64,000 nucleotides of DNA from Siccirubricoccus deserti (GCF_014283215.1 NZ_JACOMF010000011.1:80407-144406); one strand, 5' to 3'; shown: positions 9,443 to 19,375, numbered from the stretch's first letter. The notes: a model not told the origin generated them from the letters alone. Program-made: numbers and translations.

Positions 9443-11224
9443 ATGCATGGCATGGTTCCGAATTCGGATGGCTCGACCCCCGTGCTGGTGCGCCGGCTGG
9501 CGCGTGGCTACCTCGCCCGGCATCGCCGGGGCATCGGCCTTGCGCTCCTCTTCACCGTGGCGCTGGCCGGGCTGACGGCGCTCTACCCCATCGTCATCCA
9601 GCAGGGCTTCGACCGTTTCGCCGCCGGCGACAGCAGCATCGCCTGGCTGATCCCGCCGGTGATCATCCTGGTCACCTGCCTCAAGGCGCTGGCGCAATAC
9701 GGCCAGGCGGTGGCGGTGCAGGCGGTGGTGCTGCGGGTGATCGAGGCGATCCAGGGCGACCTGTTTCGCGCCCTGACCCGGGCCGACCTGGCCCAGGTGG
9801 TGCGCGACGCCCCGGCCCGCCACGCCAGCCGCTTCACCGTGGATGCGGCGGCGATCCGCGAGGCGCTGACCAAGACCATCAACGGCGCCGCCGACATCCT
9901 GACCGTGGTCGGGCTGATCGGTTCCATGGTCTGGCTCGACTGGCAGATGTCGCTGGTGGCGGCGCTGCTCTACCCGATCGCGGTGCTGCCGATCCTGAAA
10001 CTCGGCAAGCGCATCCGCCGCGCCTCGGGCGGCATGCAGGACCGGATGGGGGAGGTGGCGGCGCAGCTGACCGAAAGCTTCAGCGCCGCCCGGGTGGTCC
10101 GTGCCTACCGGCTGGAGGCGCAGGAGGAAGCCCGCGCCGGCCGTGCCTTCGCCCAACTGCGGGCGGCGCTGCTCGGCATCGCCCGGACCCGGGCGAGCCT
10201 CGACCCGATGCTGGAGGCGCTGGGCGGCGTCGCCGTCGCGGCGGTGCTGGCCTTCGTCGGCTGGCGCGTCGCTTCCGGCCAGGGGACGGTCGGCGAGTTC
10301 ACCGGCTTCGTCGCGGCGCTGCTCATCGCCTCCCGCCCGGTCCGTGCGCTGGGTTCGCTGAACGCCGCCTTGCAGGAAGGGCTGGCGGGGCTGTCGCGGG
10401 TCTTCGCGGTGATCGATGCGCCGCGGCGGATTACCGATGCGCCGGGCGCCGTGCCGCTGCCGGCCGGCCGTGGGCGGGTGGCCTTCGAGGATGTCGGCTT
10501 CCACTACGAAGGCACGCCGGATGCCGCCCTGGAAGGGCTGAGTTTCGTTGCCGAGCCGGGCCAGACAGTGGCGCTGGTCGGGCCCTCCGGTGCCGGGAAA
10601 TCCACCGCCCTGGCGCTGGTGCCACGGCTGTACGACGCCACCGCGGGGGCGGTGCGGCTGGACGGCGCCGATGTGCGGCAGGTGAGCCTCGGCTCGCTGC
10701 GCGACGCCATTGCTTATGTCGGCCAGGATGCGGTGATGTTCGACGACACCGCCTTCGCCAACATCGCCTGCGGCCGGCCTGGGGCGACGCCGGAACAGGT
10801 GGAGGAAGCCGCCCGCGCCGCCGCTGCGCATGGCTTCATCGCTGGCCTGCCGCAGGGCTATGCGACGCCGCTCGGCCCCGCCGGCGGCCGGCTGTCGGGC
10901 GGCCAGAAGCAGCGCATCGCCCTGGCCCGGGCGCTGCTGCGCGACCCCCGGGTGCTGCTGCTGGACGAGGCAACCAGCGCGCTGGACGCGGAGAACGAGG
11001 CGCTGGTGCAGGGCGCCCTGGCCCGGCTGCGGCAGGGCCGCACCACCCTGGTCATCGCCCATCGGCTGGCGACGGTGCGGGAGGCCGACCGGATCGTGGT
11101 GATGGAGCGTGGCCGGGCGGTGGAGCAGGGCAGCCATGCGGCGCTGATGGCGGCCGACGGGCTCTATGCCCGGCTGGTCCGCACCCAGGCTTTCGGCGGC
11201 GCCGAGCCGGTCACGGCGGGCTGA
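9443..11224 (+). CDS. ABC exporter, fused permease and ATPase (MsbA/lipid-exporter type)
   Basis: This half-transporter of about 593 residues has a six-helix exporter permease domain (about residues 15-320) followed by an ATPase domain. The ATPase shows Walker A GPSGAGKST, Q-loop VGQDAVMFDDT, signature LSGGQKQR, Walker B VLLLDEATSALD and the switch H in VIAHRL. By architecture it should act as a homodimer and export a lipid or other hydrophobic substrate, as MsbA-type proteins do; the substrate cannot be read from the sequence. In-frame ATGs occur at 9377, 9443 and 9452. The first leaves only 13 bp to the divergent methyltransferase start, so 9443 or 9452 is more plausible. The MFS gene follows after 5 bp. 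Confidence 0.9.
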   Translation: MHGMVPNSDGSTPVLVRRLARGYLARHRRGIGLALLFTVALAGLTALYPIVIQQGFDRFAAGDSSIAWLIPPVIILVTCLKALAQYGQAVAVQAVVLRVIEAIQGDLFRALTRADLAQVVRDAPARHASRFTVDAAAIREALTKTINGAADILTVVGLIGSMVWLDWQMSLVAALLYPIAVLPILKLGKRIRRASGGMQDRMGEVAAQLTESFSAARVVRAYRLEAQEEARAGRAFAQLRAALLGIARTRASLDPMLEALGGVAVAAVLAFVGWRVASGQGTVGEFTGFVAALLIASRPVRALGSLNAALQEGLAGLSRVFAVIDAPRRITDAPGAVPLPAGRGRVAFEDVGFHYEGTPDAALEGLSFVAEPGQTVALVGPSGAGKSTALALVPRLYDATAGAVRLDGADVRQVSLGSLRDAIAYVGQDAVMFDDTAFANIACGRPGATPEQVEEAARAAAAHGFIAGLPQGYATPLGPAGGRLSGGQKQRIALARALLRDPRVLLLDEATSALDAENEALVQGALARLRQGRTTLVIAHRLATVREADRIVVMERGRAVEQGSHAALMAADGLYARLVRTQAFGGAEPVTAG

Positions 11225-11229
11225 GGCGC

Positions 11230-12429
11230 ATGCCGGCCCTGCGCAACCGCTGGGCCGAACTGCTGCTGCTGAGCCTCGCCCGTACCTCGATGGGCGTGCA
11301 ATTCCAGGCGGTCGGCGCGCTCGGGCCGCTGCTGATCGGCACCTTGGTGGCGGATTACGCGGCGCTGGGAACGCTGATCGGCGCCTATTCGCTGGTCGGC
11401 GTCGCGGTGGCGATGCCGGCGGGCTGGTTGCTGGTGCGGTTCGGGGACCACCGGGTGCTGCTGGCGGGCCTCGGGCTGATGGCGCTGGGCGGGCTGCTGC
11501 TGGCGCTGGCGCCGGGCTTCGGCCTGGCGCTGCTGGGGCGGCTGGTCGCCGGTGGCGGGGCCAGCGTGCTGGCGATCGTCTGCGCCAAGCGGGTGCTGGA
11601 CCGGTTCAGCGGGACGTCGCTGGCCCCGGCGATGGGGCTGATGCTCTCCGCCTGGCCGATCGGCATCGCCGCGGCACTGCTGCTGCTGCCGCTGTTCGGC
11701 GAGGCCTGGCGGCTGGCGCTGCTGGCCTCGGCAGTGCTCTGCGCGCTGGCGCTGCCGGCGCTGTGGTGGGGCATCCGGCCAAGTGAAGCGGCGACGCCGG
11801 TGGTTTCGGCCTGGCCGGCCCGGCTGGCGCCCGGCGAATGGCTGCCGCTGCTGGCGGTGGCGGTGCTGTGGTCCAGCTACAATGCCGGCTTCGCCGTGGT
11901 GCTCGGCTTCGGCCCGGCGCTGCTGGTGGCGCGCGGCGCCGATCCGGCCGAGGCGGGGGCGGTCGCCTCGCTGGTCGGCTGGGCGATCCTGCCGCTGCTG
12001 CCGCTCGGCGGGTGGCTGGCGGAGCGGCTGGGGCGGCCGCTGCTGGCCTGCGCGCTCTGCACCCTGGGCATGGGGCTGGCGCTGCTGGCCTGGGTCGCCG
12101 GGGCGCCGCCGGCGCCGATGCTGATCCTCTTCGGCCTGCTGTCGGGGCCGCCGGCCAGCCTGACCATGGCGCAACTCGGCAGGGTGCTGTCGCCTGAGAG
12201 CCGGGCCTTCGGCGTCGGCGTGCATTACATGATGTTCTACGGCGGGCTGGCGGCGCTGCCGCCGCTGGCCGGCTGGCTGCGCGACCTGACCGGCGCGGCG
12301 GCGGCGCCGGTGCTGGTGGCGGTGGGGTTCCTGGTGGTGGCGCTGGGGGCGGTGGGCGTGCTCGGCCTGTGCGGCGTGGGCCAGGCCGCCATGCCCGCAC
12401 CCGCATCGAGGCCCGGCAGGGCGGGCTGA
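11230..12429 (+). CDS. Major facilitator superfamily transporter
   Basis: This 399-residue integral membrane protein has about twelve hydrophobic helices and MFS motif A-like loops (GWLLVRFGDHRVLLAG between helices 2 and 3, GWLAERLGRPLLAC in the second half). It resembles the CynX/NimT or YfcJ type of carriers, but the substrate is not identifiable. The start lies 5 bp after the ABC exporter stop, so both are likely translated from one transcript. Confidence 0.85.
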   Translation: MPALRNRWAELLLLSLARTSMGVQFQAVGALGPLLIGTLVADYAALGTLIGAYSLVGVAVAMPAGWLLVRFGDHRVLLAGLGLMALGGLLLALAPGFGLALLGRLVAGGGASVLAIVCAKRVLDRFSGTSLAPAMGLMLSAWPIGIAAALLLLPLFGEAWRLALLASAVLCALALPALWWGIRPSEAATPVVSAWPARLAPGEWLPLLAVAVLWSSYNAGFAVVLGFGPALLVARGADPAEAGAVASLVGWAILPLLPLGGWLAERLGRPLLACALCTLGMGLALLAWVAGAPPAPMLILFGLLSGPPASLTMAQLGRVLSPESRAFGVGVHYMMFYGGLAALPPLAGWLRDLTGAAAAPVLVAVGFLVVALGAVGVLGLCGVGQAAMPAPASRPGRAG

Positions 12430-12488
12430 GGATCGGTCGCGGTCAGATAACAGATGGAACGGACGGCCGCCGAGGCGGTTGACGATCC

Positions 12489-13714
12489 ATGTCCTCGGTA
12501 CCGCCCCGCCATGATCCGCCCACCGACGCAGAGGAGGAGGCCCGCCGCCTGCGCCTTCACCTGCGTATCCTGCGCGACTTCGGCCGGATCGCCCTCGAAG
12601 ACCTGGAGATCGGGCCGCTGCTGCAGCGCGCAGTGGCGCAGGTCGCGAGGGCGACCGGCGTCGGCCATACCAAGGTCATGCGCTACCGCTCCGAACAGGG
12701 CGACCTGCTGGCCGAAGCCGGCTTCGGCTGGCGACCCGGCGTCATCGGCAGGGCCCGCTTCGGCATCGACGCCGTCTCGCCCCGGGGCGTGCCGTGCAGA
12801 CCGGGCAACCGGTGCTGATCGACGACATCCGCAACCATGCCGAGTTCCGGATCCACCCGGTGATCGCCGAGCACGGCATTGTCGCGCTGCTGAACGTCCC
12901 CATCCGGGTCAACGGGAATATCTCGGGCGTGCTGGAGGCTGACAGCAGGGAAGCCGGGCATTTCGACGACCTCGACATCGAATTCCTCGAAGCCATGGCC
13001 GACCGCATCGCCGGGGCGCTGCAACGCCAGCGCGCCATCGCCCAGGCGGAGATGACCGCCGCCGAGGTGGCGGTAAGGGTGGAACGGCAAGGGATGCTGC
13101 TGCGGGAATTGCAGCACCGGGCGAAGAACAACTTCGCCCTGGTGGCCGCCATGCTGGCGCGCGAGCGGCGCACCGCCATGGGAGAGCAGGATGCACGCGC
13201 CGCGGACCGGCTGGGGCGGCTGATGCAGCGGGTCACCGCCATCGCCCTGGCCCAGGACCGCCTGTGCGGCGCCGAGAGCAGCGGCGACGGCACCGGCACC
13301 GACCTATCGGATTATCTGCAGGCGCTGATCGGCAGCCTCGACCTGAGCCTCGGCGGCAAGATCGTGTTCGAGACCGAGCTGGACAGCTGCATGCTGCCCT
13401 TCGACCGCGCTGTCGCTGTCGGCCTGGTGGTGAACGAGCTGGTGACCAACGCCGCCAAGCACGCCTATCCGGAAGGCGAGGAGGGCATCGTGCGGATCGA
13501 GCTGAATGCCGATGAGGTACGGGCCGAAGCGGCCCTTCGCGTGGCCGACGAAGGCCGCGGCACCGACCCGGCGATTCTGGCGGCGCGACAGGCCGGTGGC
13601 GGGCAGGGGCTGGAGCTGCTTCGGCATCTGGCGCGGCAGCTCGGCGGCGAGGTGGAACAGGGCACCCCGGAACGCGGCACCAGCATCACCATCCGCTTCC
13701 CGCTGGTCGTTTGA
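12489..13714 (+). pseudogene. GAF-domain HWE/HisKA_2 histidine kinase, interrupted by one frameshift
   Basis: The frame from ATG 12489 encodes a helix and the first half of a GAF domain (LEIGPLLQRAVAQVARATGVGHTKVMRY...). It then runs into a stop at 12818 after losing homology near 12783. The second half of GAF (TGQPVLIDDIRN, IVALLNVPIRVNG), the H-box (LLRELQHRAKNNF) and the ATPase (LVVNELVTNAAKHAYP, GGGQGLELL) continue in another frame to 13714. One extra base within the C/G run at 12780-12787 restores SPRGRAVQTGQPV, a typical GAF sequence. The kinase is thus either a recent pseudogene or carries a sequencing error. A GTG at 12794 could still initiate a truncated kinase. There is no membrane segment, so it would be cytosolic. 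No adjacent response regulator is seen. Confidence 0.8.
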
Positions 13715-13931
13715 GTCCGGCGGCTACGCCCACCGAGATTGCATATTCTTAACCTGTCCGGTAGGGGTGCCCGACCGCGCTGCGGCTGGCAACGTCCCGG
13801 CCCGCGCCTAGCTTGGGGAAGAGCGGCGCGGCTGGCCCCCATCCGGGGCCGTGCGACATCGCGCTGCCGCCGGCGTTCCCCGGCCCGGCTGGGCGGCATC
13901 GGCAAAGCGGCCGCGCGCCGAGGAGGATGGA
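13715..13931. other. Intergenic region upstream of ptsN/mrp
   Basis: These 217 bp separate the kinase from the EIIA gene and should contain the promoter of the antiporter operon. There is a locally AT-rich patch at about 13738-13755 (TTGCATATTCTTAA), but no convincing -35/-10 pair. Nothing else was recognised. Confidence 0.4.
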
Positions 13932-14396
13932 ATGCGGATCACCGATCTGCTGGCGGCGGAGGACGTCGTCCTCGACCTGAATGCGGGCAATAAGCGAAGC
14001 CTGCTGAAGATCCTGGCGGCGCAGGGGGCCAGCCGGCTGGGCCGGACGGAAGCGGAGGTTCATGCTGCGCTGCTCGCGCGGGAGCAGCTCGGCTCGACCG
14101 CGCTTGGCCGCGGCGTCGCGCTGCCGCATACCCGGCTGGACGGAGATTCCCGGCCCGCCCTGCTGTTCGCGCGGCTGCACCGGCCCATCGACTTCGAGGC
14201 GAGGGACGACGAGCCCGTCGACCTCGTCTTTACGCTGCTGTGGCCGGAGGCCTCCCCCGAGGGCTTTCTGCCGGCCTTGGCCGAGCTCTGCCGGGCGCTT
14301 CGCAATCCGCAGGTCCTGCAACGGCTGCGCCAGGCCCGGGATGCCGAGACAGTGGTGACGCTGCTGCAGCAGGGCACCGCGCCAGGGACGCCGTGA
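13932..14396 (+). CDS. ptsN: PTS EIIA-type phosphocarrier (EIIA-Ntr-like)
   Basis: This 154-residue protein is composed of a single PTS EIIA type-2 domain. The phosphorylatable histidine is in GVALPHTRLD (H66), the usual place for the EIIA-Ntr active site. A strong ribosome-binding site (AGGAGG) lies a few bases before the ATG at 13932; the earlier in-frame ATG at 13851 is not needed. No PTS sugar permease is nearby. In proteobacteria, EIIA-Ntr regulates potassium transporters and kinases by direct contact. Here the gene sits 58 bp upstream of the Mrp antiporter, suggesting that it controls, or is co-expressed with, cation homeostasis (inference). A second, canonical ptsN may exist elsewhere in the genome. 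Confidence 0.85.
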   Translation: MRITDLLAAEDVVLDLNAGNKRSLLKILAAQGASRLGRTEAEVHAALLAREQLGSTALGRGVALPHTRLDGDSRPALLFARLHRPIDFEARDDEPVDLVFTLLWPEASPEGFLPALAELCRALRNPQVLQRLRQARDAETVVTLLQQGTAPGTP

Positions 14397-14454
14397 TCCG
14401 CCGTGGCGCCTTGCTGGCGCTCGCCCGCCGGGCTGATGCATCGCAAGGAGACCC

Positions 14455-17412
14455 ATGCCCGACGCCATGCTGCTGATCGCCGCCGTCGGCCTGCCCTTCG
14501 CCGGAGCCTTCGCCGCCGTGCTGCTGCCGACGCATGCCCGGGATGCCGCGGCGTGGCTGGCCGGCGCCATCACCCTGGCCGCGCTCGCCATGGTCTGGCT
14601 GGCCTTTCAGACGGTCGCGGATGGCGGCGTGCTGCGGTACGAGATCGCCTGGATGCCCAGCGTCGGGCTCGACTTCTCCTTGAGGATGGATGGCTTCGCC
14701 TGGATGTTCGCCGGGCTGGTAACCGGCATCGGCTTCCTGGTGGTGCTCTACGCCCGCTACTACATGTCGCCGGAAGACCCGGTGCCGCGCTTCTTCGCCT
14801 TCCTGCTCGCCTTCATGGGCGCGATGATGGGCGTGGTGCTTTCGGGCAACCTGATCCAGCTGGTCTTCTTCTGGGAATTGACCAGCCTGCTGTCCTTCCT
14901 GCTGATCGGCTACTGGCATCACACCCAGGGCGCGCGGGACGGGGCGCGGATGGCGCTGACCGTTACCGCCGCCGGCGGGCTGTGCCTGCTGGCTGGGGTG
15001 CTGGTGCTGGGACACATCGTCGGCAGTTACCGCCTTGACGAGGTGCTGACCGCGGGTGTCCGCATCCAGTCGCATCCGCTCTACCTGACGGCGCTGGTCC
15101 TCATCCTGCTGGGCGCGCTAACCAAGAGCGCGCAATTCCCCTTCCACTTCTGGCTGCCGCACGCCATGGCGGCGCCGACCCCGGTCTCGGCCTACCTGCA
15201 TTCGGCGACGTTGGTGAAAGCCGGCGTGTTCCTGATGGCGCGGCTGTGGCCGGTGATGGCGGGCACCGACGCCTGGTTCTGGATCGTCGGCACCGCCGGG
15301 CTGGTGACCCTGGTGATCGGCGCCTACATCGCCATCTTCCAGCACGACATCAAAGGCCTGCTGGCGTATTCGACGATCAGCCACCTCGGGCTGGTCACCC
15401 TGCTGCTCGGGCTCAACAGCGACCTCGCCATGGTCGCCGCCATCTTCCACATGATGAACCATGCGATGTTCAAGGCGTCGCTGTTCATGGCCGCCGGCAT
15501 CATCGACCACGAGACCGGCACCCGCGACATCCGCCGCCTGTCGGGCCTCAACCGCTCCATGCCCTTTACCGCGCGGCTGGCCCTGGTCGCCGCTGCCGCC
15601 ATGGCCGGCGTGCCGCTGCTGAACGGCTTCCTGTCGAAGGAGATGTTCTTCGCCGAGGCGCTGACGGCGGAGGCGCCGCTGCCGAGCGCATTCTGGGTCC
15701 TGCCGGTCCTGGCGATGGTGGCGAGCGCCTTCGCCGTCACCTATTCGTTGCGCTTCATCCATGGCGCGTTCTTCGGCCCCGACCCGATGGACCTGCCGCG
15801 CGCGCCGCATGAGCCGCCGGCCTGGATGCGCTTCCCGGTGGAGATCCTGGTGCTGGCCTGCATCATGGTCGGCGTGCTGCCGGCCGCGACGGTGGGGCCG
15901 TTCCTCGACATGGCGGTGCGGGCGGTGCTGGGCGATGCCACGCCGGTCTACAGCCTGGCGGTCTGGCATGGATTCAACCAGCCCCTGGTGATGAGCCTGC
16001 TGGCGCTGGCCGGCGGTGTCCTGCTGTACCTGCTGCTGCAGCGGCACCTGCTGGGCGGGGCCGAGGGCGTGCCCCTGCTGCGCCGCCTCGAGGGCCAGCG
16101 GATGTTCGAGCGGACCATGGTCTTCCTGTCCTGGCGCCTTGCGCGGACATTGGAAGCCCTGCTCGGCACCCGCCGCCTGCAGCCGCAGCTCAGGCTGGTG
16201 GTCGGGGTGGCGGTGCTGGCCGCAGGATGGGCGGTCAGCCTGCGCAGTTTCGCGCCAGGCAACCTGCTGCCGTCCGACATCGACCCGGTCATCGCCCTGG
16301 TCTGGGTGGTGGGCGCCGCCTGCGCCCTCGGCGCCGCCTGGCAGGCCAAGTACCACCGGCTGGCCGCGCTGATCCTGCTCGGCGGTGCCGGGCTGGTGAC
16401 CTGCGTGACCTATGTCTGGTTCTCCGCGCCCGATCTGGCCCTGACCCAGCTGCTGGTGGAGGTGGTCACCACCGTGCTGCTGCTGCTCGGCCTGCGCTGG
16501 CTGCCGAAGCGGCTGGACGCGCCCGGGGCCCGGCCGGCGGAGGTGGTGACCGCCACCCGCCGGCTGCGCGACCTGGCGCTCGCCGGCGCCGCCGGGGCCG
16601 GCATGGCGGCGCTGTCCTACGGGGTGATGACGCGGCTGCCGCCTGAACTGCTTGCGCAGCATTTCCTGAAGCTGGCCTATGCGGAGGGTGGCGGCACCAA
16701 TGTGGTCAACGTCACCCTGGTGGATTTCCGCGGCTTCGACACGCTCGGCGAGATCACCGTGCTCGGCACCGTGGCGCTGACCGTCTTCGCGCTGCTGCGG
16801 CGCTTCCGCCCGGCCCCCGACAGCGTCGATCTGCCGGAGCAGCAGCGCGACCAGAGCGCCGAGGACGAGGCGCGGCCGGACCGGGTGGATGGCGACAGCC
16901 TCGCCGACTGGCTGCTGGTGCCCGCCGTCATCACCCGGCTGCTGTTCCCGGTGATCGGGCTGATCGCGCTGTTCCTGCTGCTGCGCGGCCATGACCTGCC
17001 GGGCGGCGGATTCGTCGCCGGGCTGGTCATGTCGGTCGCCTTCATCCTGCAGTACATGATCAGCGGCGCGAATTGGGTCGAGGCGCGGCTGCGGATCCTC
17101 CCGCTGCGCTGGATCAGCCTCGGGCTGCTGCTCGCCGCCGGCACCGGGATGGCGCCCTGGCTGTTCGGCCTGCCGTTCCTTACCGCCTATTTCAGCTATG
17201 CGGAGCTGCCCGGGCTCGGCGCCGTGCCGATGGCCAGCGCCCTCGTCTTCGATCTGGGGGTGTTCCTGCTGGTGGTCGGGGCAACCGTGCTGATGCTGAT
17301 CGCGCTGGCCCATCAGTCGGTCCGCGGCCATCGCGCCGCGACCCGCCCGGCGGCGGCGCGGCCGCCCATCCCGTCCGCCGGCCGGATCGCCGCGGCGGTG
17401 GGAGAGGATTGA
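14455..17412 (+). CDS. mrpA: Mrp Na+/H+ antiporter subunit A fused to subunit B (PhaAB type)
   Basis: This 985-residue polytopic protein is the large subunit of the hetero-oligomeric monovalent cation/H+ antiporter related to complex I. The first 500 residues are NuoL-like, with conserved E141 (FFWELTSLLSFLLIG), K224 (LTKSAQFPFHFWLPHAM) and K255 (LVKAGVF). The segment around 640-800 holds the MrpA C-terminal domain (FSAPDLALTQLLVEVV, TNVVNVTLVDFRGFDTLGE). From about 815 a MrpB domain follows (TRLLFPVIGLIALFLLLRGH, GGGFVAGLV, FQY-like FILQYM). AAGGAG precedes the ATG at 14455. The stop overlaps the mrpC start (TGATG). Confidence 0.95.
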   Translation: MPDAMLLIAAVGLPFAGAFAAVLLPTHARDAAAWLAGAITLAALAMVWLAFQTVADGGVLRYEIAWMPSVGLDFSLRMDGFAWMFAGLVTGIGFLVVLYARYYMSPEDPVPRFFAFLLAFMGAMMGVVLSGNLIQLVFFWELTSLLSFLLIGYWHHTQGARDGARMALTVTAAGGLCLLAGVLVLGHIVGSYRLDEVLTAGVRIQSHPLYLTALVLILLGALTKSAQFPFHFWLPHAMAAPTPVSAYLHSATLVKAGVFLMARLWPVMAGTDAWFWIVGTAGLVTLVIGAYIAIFQHDIKGLLAYSTISHLGLVTLLLGLNSDLAMVAAIFHMMNHAMFKASLFMAAGIIDHETGTRDIRRLSGLNRSMPFTARLALVAAAAMAGVPLLNGFLSKEMFFAEALTAEAPLPSAFWVLPVLAMVASAFAVTYSLRFIHGAFFGPDPMDLPRAPHEPPAWMRFPVEILVLACIMVGVLPAATVGPFLDMAVRAVLGDATPVYSLAVWHGFNQPLVMSLLALAGGVLLYLLLQRHLLGGAEGVPLLRRLEGQRMFERTMVFLSWRLARTLEALLGTRRLQPQLRLVVGVAVLAAGWAVSLRSFAPGNLLPSDIDPVIALVWVVGAACALGAAWQAKYHRLAALILLGGAGLVTCVTYVWFSAPDLALTQLLVEVVTTVLLLLGLRWLPKRLDAPGARPAEVVTATRRLRDLALAGAAGAGMAALSYGVMTRLPPELLAQHFLKLAYAEGGGTNVVNVTLVDFRGFDTLGEITVLGTVALTVFALLRRFRPAPDSVDLPEQQRDQSAEDEARPDRVDGDSLADWLLVPAVITRLLFPVIGLIALFLLLRGHDLPGGGFVAGLVMSVAFILQYMISGANWVEARLRILPLRWISLGLLLAAGTGMAPWLFGLPFLTAYFSYAELPGLGAVPMASALVFDLGVFLLVVGATVLMLIALAHQSVRGHRAATRPAAARPPIPSAGRIAAAVGED

Positions 17413-17756
17413 TGGAGCTCATCGTTTCGCTCGCGATCGGCGTGCTGGCGGGCTCCGGCGTCTGGCTGCTGCTGCGGCCAAGGACCTTCCAGGTCATCAT
17501 GGGGCTGTCGCTGCTGTCCTATGCGGTCAACCTGTTCATCTTCTCCACCGGCGGGCTGCGCACCGGGGCGGCGCCGGTGCTGGAGCACGGGGTGCCGGGC
17601 AATCTCGCGCAGCATGCGGATCCGCTGCCGCAGGCGCTGGTGCTGACCGCCATCGTCATCAGCTTCGCCACCACGGCGCTGTTCCTCGTCGTGCTGCTCG
17701 CCTCCCGCGGCCTGACCGGCACGGACCACGTCGACGGCAGGGAACGGGACGGTTGA
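17412..17756 (+). CDS. mrpC: Mrp antiporter subunit C
   Basis: This 114-residue NuoK-like protein has three membrane helices. Characteristic elements are SGVWLLLRPRTFQVIMGLSL, YAVNLFIF and DPLPQALVLTAIVISFATTA. It is one of the small core subunits of the Mrp complex, next to MrpA and MrpD in the proton path. It overlaps mrpA by one base (TGATG) and mrpD by four, so it is translationally coupled on both sides. Confidence 0.95.
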   Translation: MELIVSLAIGVLAGSGVWLLLRPRTFQVIMGLSLLSYAVNLFIFSTGGLRTGAAPVLEHGVPGNLAQHADPLPQALVLTAIVISFATTALFLVVLLASRGLTGTDHVDGRERDG

Positions 17757-19375
17757 GCCGCTGGATGGATCATCTGACGATCGCGCCGATCATCCTGCCG
17801 CTGCTGGCCGGGGCGCTGATGGTGCTGGCCGGGGAGCGGCGGCGCCGGCTGCAGATCGTGCTCGGCCTCGTCTCCACCCTCGGGCTGCTCGGCCTCGCCA
17901 TCACGCTGCTGCTGCAGGTGGACGGGGTGGCGCCGGGCGCCGAGGCGGTGGTGCGGGTCTACCGGCTGGGCAATTGGCCGGCGCAATTCGGCATCGTGCT
18001 GGCGCTCGACCGGCTCTCGGCGCTGATGCTGCTGCTGACCGCGGTGCTGGGGCTGGCCGCGCTGACCTTCTCGCTGGCCCGCTGGCACCACGCCGGCGTG
18101 CATTTCCACCCGCTGTTCCAGTTCCAGCTGCTCGGCCTCAACGGTGCCTTCCTGACCGGCGACCTGTTCAACCTGTTCGTCTTCTTCGAGGTGCTTCTGG
18201 CGGCCTCCTACGGTCTCGTCCTGCACGGCTCCGGCACCGCCCGGGTCAGGACCGGGCTGCACTACATCGCGGTCAACCTGGTGGCCTCGCTGCTGTTCCT
18301 GATCGGCGCGAGCATGATCTACGGCCTGGCCGGCACGCTCAACATGGCGGACCTGGCCGCGCGCATCCCGGCCCTGGCCGCGGAGGACCGTGGGCTGCTG
18401 GAGGCCGGCGCCGCCATCCTGGGTGTCGCCTTCCTGATCAAGGCCGGCATGTGGCCGCTGGGCTTCTGGCTGCCGACCACCTATGCCGCGGCCAGCGCTC
18501 CCGCCGCGGCGATCCTCTCCATCCTCAGCAAGGTCGGGGTCTATGCCGTGCTGCGGCTGTGGCTGCTGCTGTTCGGCGAGGGCGCCGGCGCCTCGGCCGG
18601 GTTCGGCGGCGGCTGGCTGGTGGCGGGCGGGCTGCTCACCATCGGCTTCGGCTCGATCGCCGTGCTGGCGACCCAGAACATGGCGCGGCTGGCGGGGGCG
18701 AGCGTGCTGGTCTCCTCCGGCACCTTGCTGGCGGCGGTAGGCGCGGGGCAGGTGGCGGTGAGCGGCGGGGCGCTGTTCTACCTCGCCAGCTCGGTGCTCG
18801 CGCTCGCCGCGCTGTTTCTGCTGATCGAACTGGTCGAACGCGGCCGCGGCGTCGGCGCCGACGTGCTGGCGGTGACGCGGGAAGCCTTCGGGGAGGGCGA
18901 GGAGGAAGAGCTGGAGGATGAGGAGGTCGGCGTCGCCATCCCGGCGACCATTGCCACCCTCGGCCTCAGCTTCTTCACCTGCGCGCTGCTGCTGGCCGGG
19001 CTGCCGCCGCTGTCCGGCTTCCTCGCCAAATTCGCCATGCTGGCGCCGCTGTTCGCCCCGGGCGAGGGCGGCGTGCCCGCCACCTCCTGGGCCCTTCTGG
19101 CGGCGCTGCTGCTGTCCGGGATGGCGACCATCGTGGCGATGACCCGGGCCGGGATCGACGCCTTCTGGGCGGCGCCCGATGACGCCGTGCTGCGGGTCGG
19201 CGTGGTCGAGATCGCGCCGGTGATGGTGCTGCTGGCCCTTTGCATCGGGCTGACGGTGGGGGCGGGGCCGGCCATGCGCTACATGGAGGCCACCGCCGCG
19301 ACGCTGCATGCGCCGGCCGGCTACGTCCGCGGTATCCTGTCCGCGGCGCCGGGAACCCGGGGGGGCAGCCCATGA
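17753..19375 (+). CDS. mrpD: Mrp antiporter subunit D
   Basis: This 540-residue NuoN/NuoM-like antiporter subunit has about fourteen helices. The key membrane glutamate is in FNLFVFFEVLLAASYGL (E146), and lysines of the proton channel appear in FLIKAGMWPLGFWLP and ILSKVGVYAVL. The likely start is TTG at 17753, overlapping the mrpC stop (TTGA). An ATG at 17765 would shorten the protein by four residues. An acidic cytosolic insert (EGEEEELEDEE at about residues 382-392) is seen before the last helices. Confidence 0.94.
   Translation: MSRWMDHLTIAPIILPLLAGALMVLAGERRRRLQIVLGLVSTLGLLGLAITLLLQVDGVAPGAEAVVRVYRLGNWPAQFGIVLALDRLSALMLLLTAVLGLAALTFSLARWHHAGVHFHPLFQFQLLGLNGAFLTGDLFNLFVFFEVLLAASYGLVLHGSGTARVRTGLHYIAVNLVASLLFLIGASMIYGLAGTLNMADLAARIPALAAEDRGLLEAGAAILGVAFLIKAGMWPLGFWLPTTYAAASAPAAAILSILSKVGVYAVLRLWLLLFGEGAGASAGFGGGWLVAGGLLTIGFGSIAVLATQNMARLAGASVLVSSGTLLAAVGAGQVAVSGGALFYLASSVLALAALFLLIELVERGRGVGADVLAVTREAFGEGEEEELEDEEVGVAIPATIATLGLSFFTCALLLAGLPPLSGFLAKFAMLAPLFAPGEGGVPATSWALLAALLLSGMATIVAMTRAGIDAFWAAPDDAVLRVGVVEIAPVMVLLALCIGLTVGAGPAMRYMEATAATLHAPAGYVRGILSAAPGTRGGSP

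Noticed and set aside
8669..11137. Very long minus-strand open frame (822 codons) opposite the ABC exporter
   Set aside because: It is an antisense shadow: the plus strand encodes all ABC motifs, while the minus frame is a repetitive His/Arg/Gln/Gly-rich sequence without domains, as expected in high-GC DNA. The same holds for the long frames opposite the mrp, hydroxylase and SARP-like genes.
13738..13766. Promoter TTGCAT-N17-TAGGGG upstream of ptsN
   Set aside because: The -10 match is too poor to call; the AT-rich patch is noted only as part of the intergenic region.
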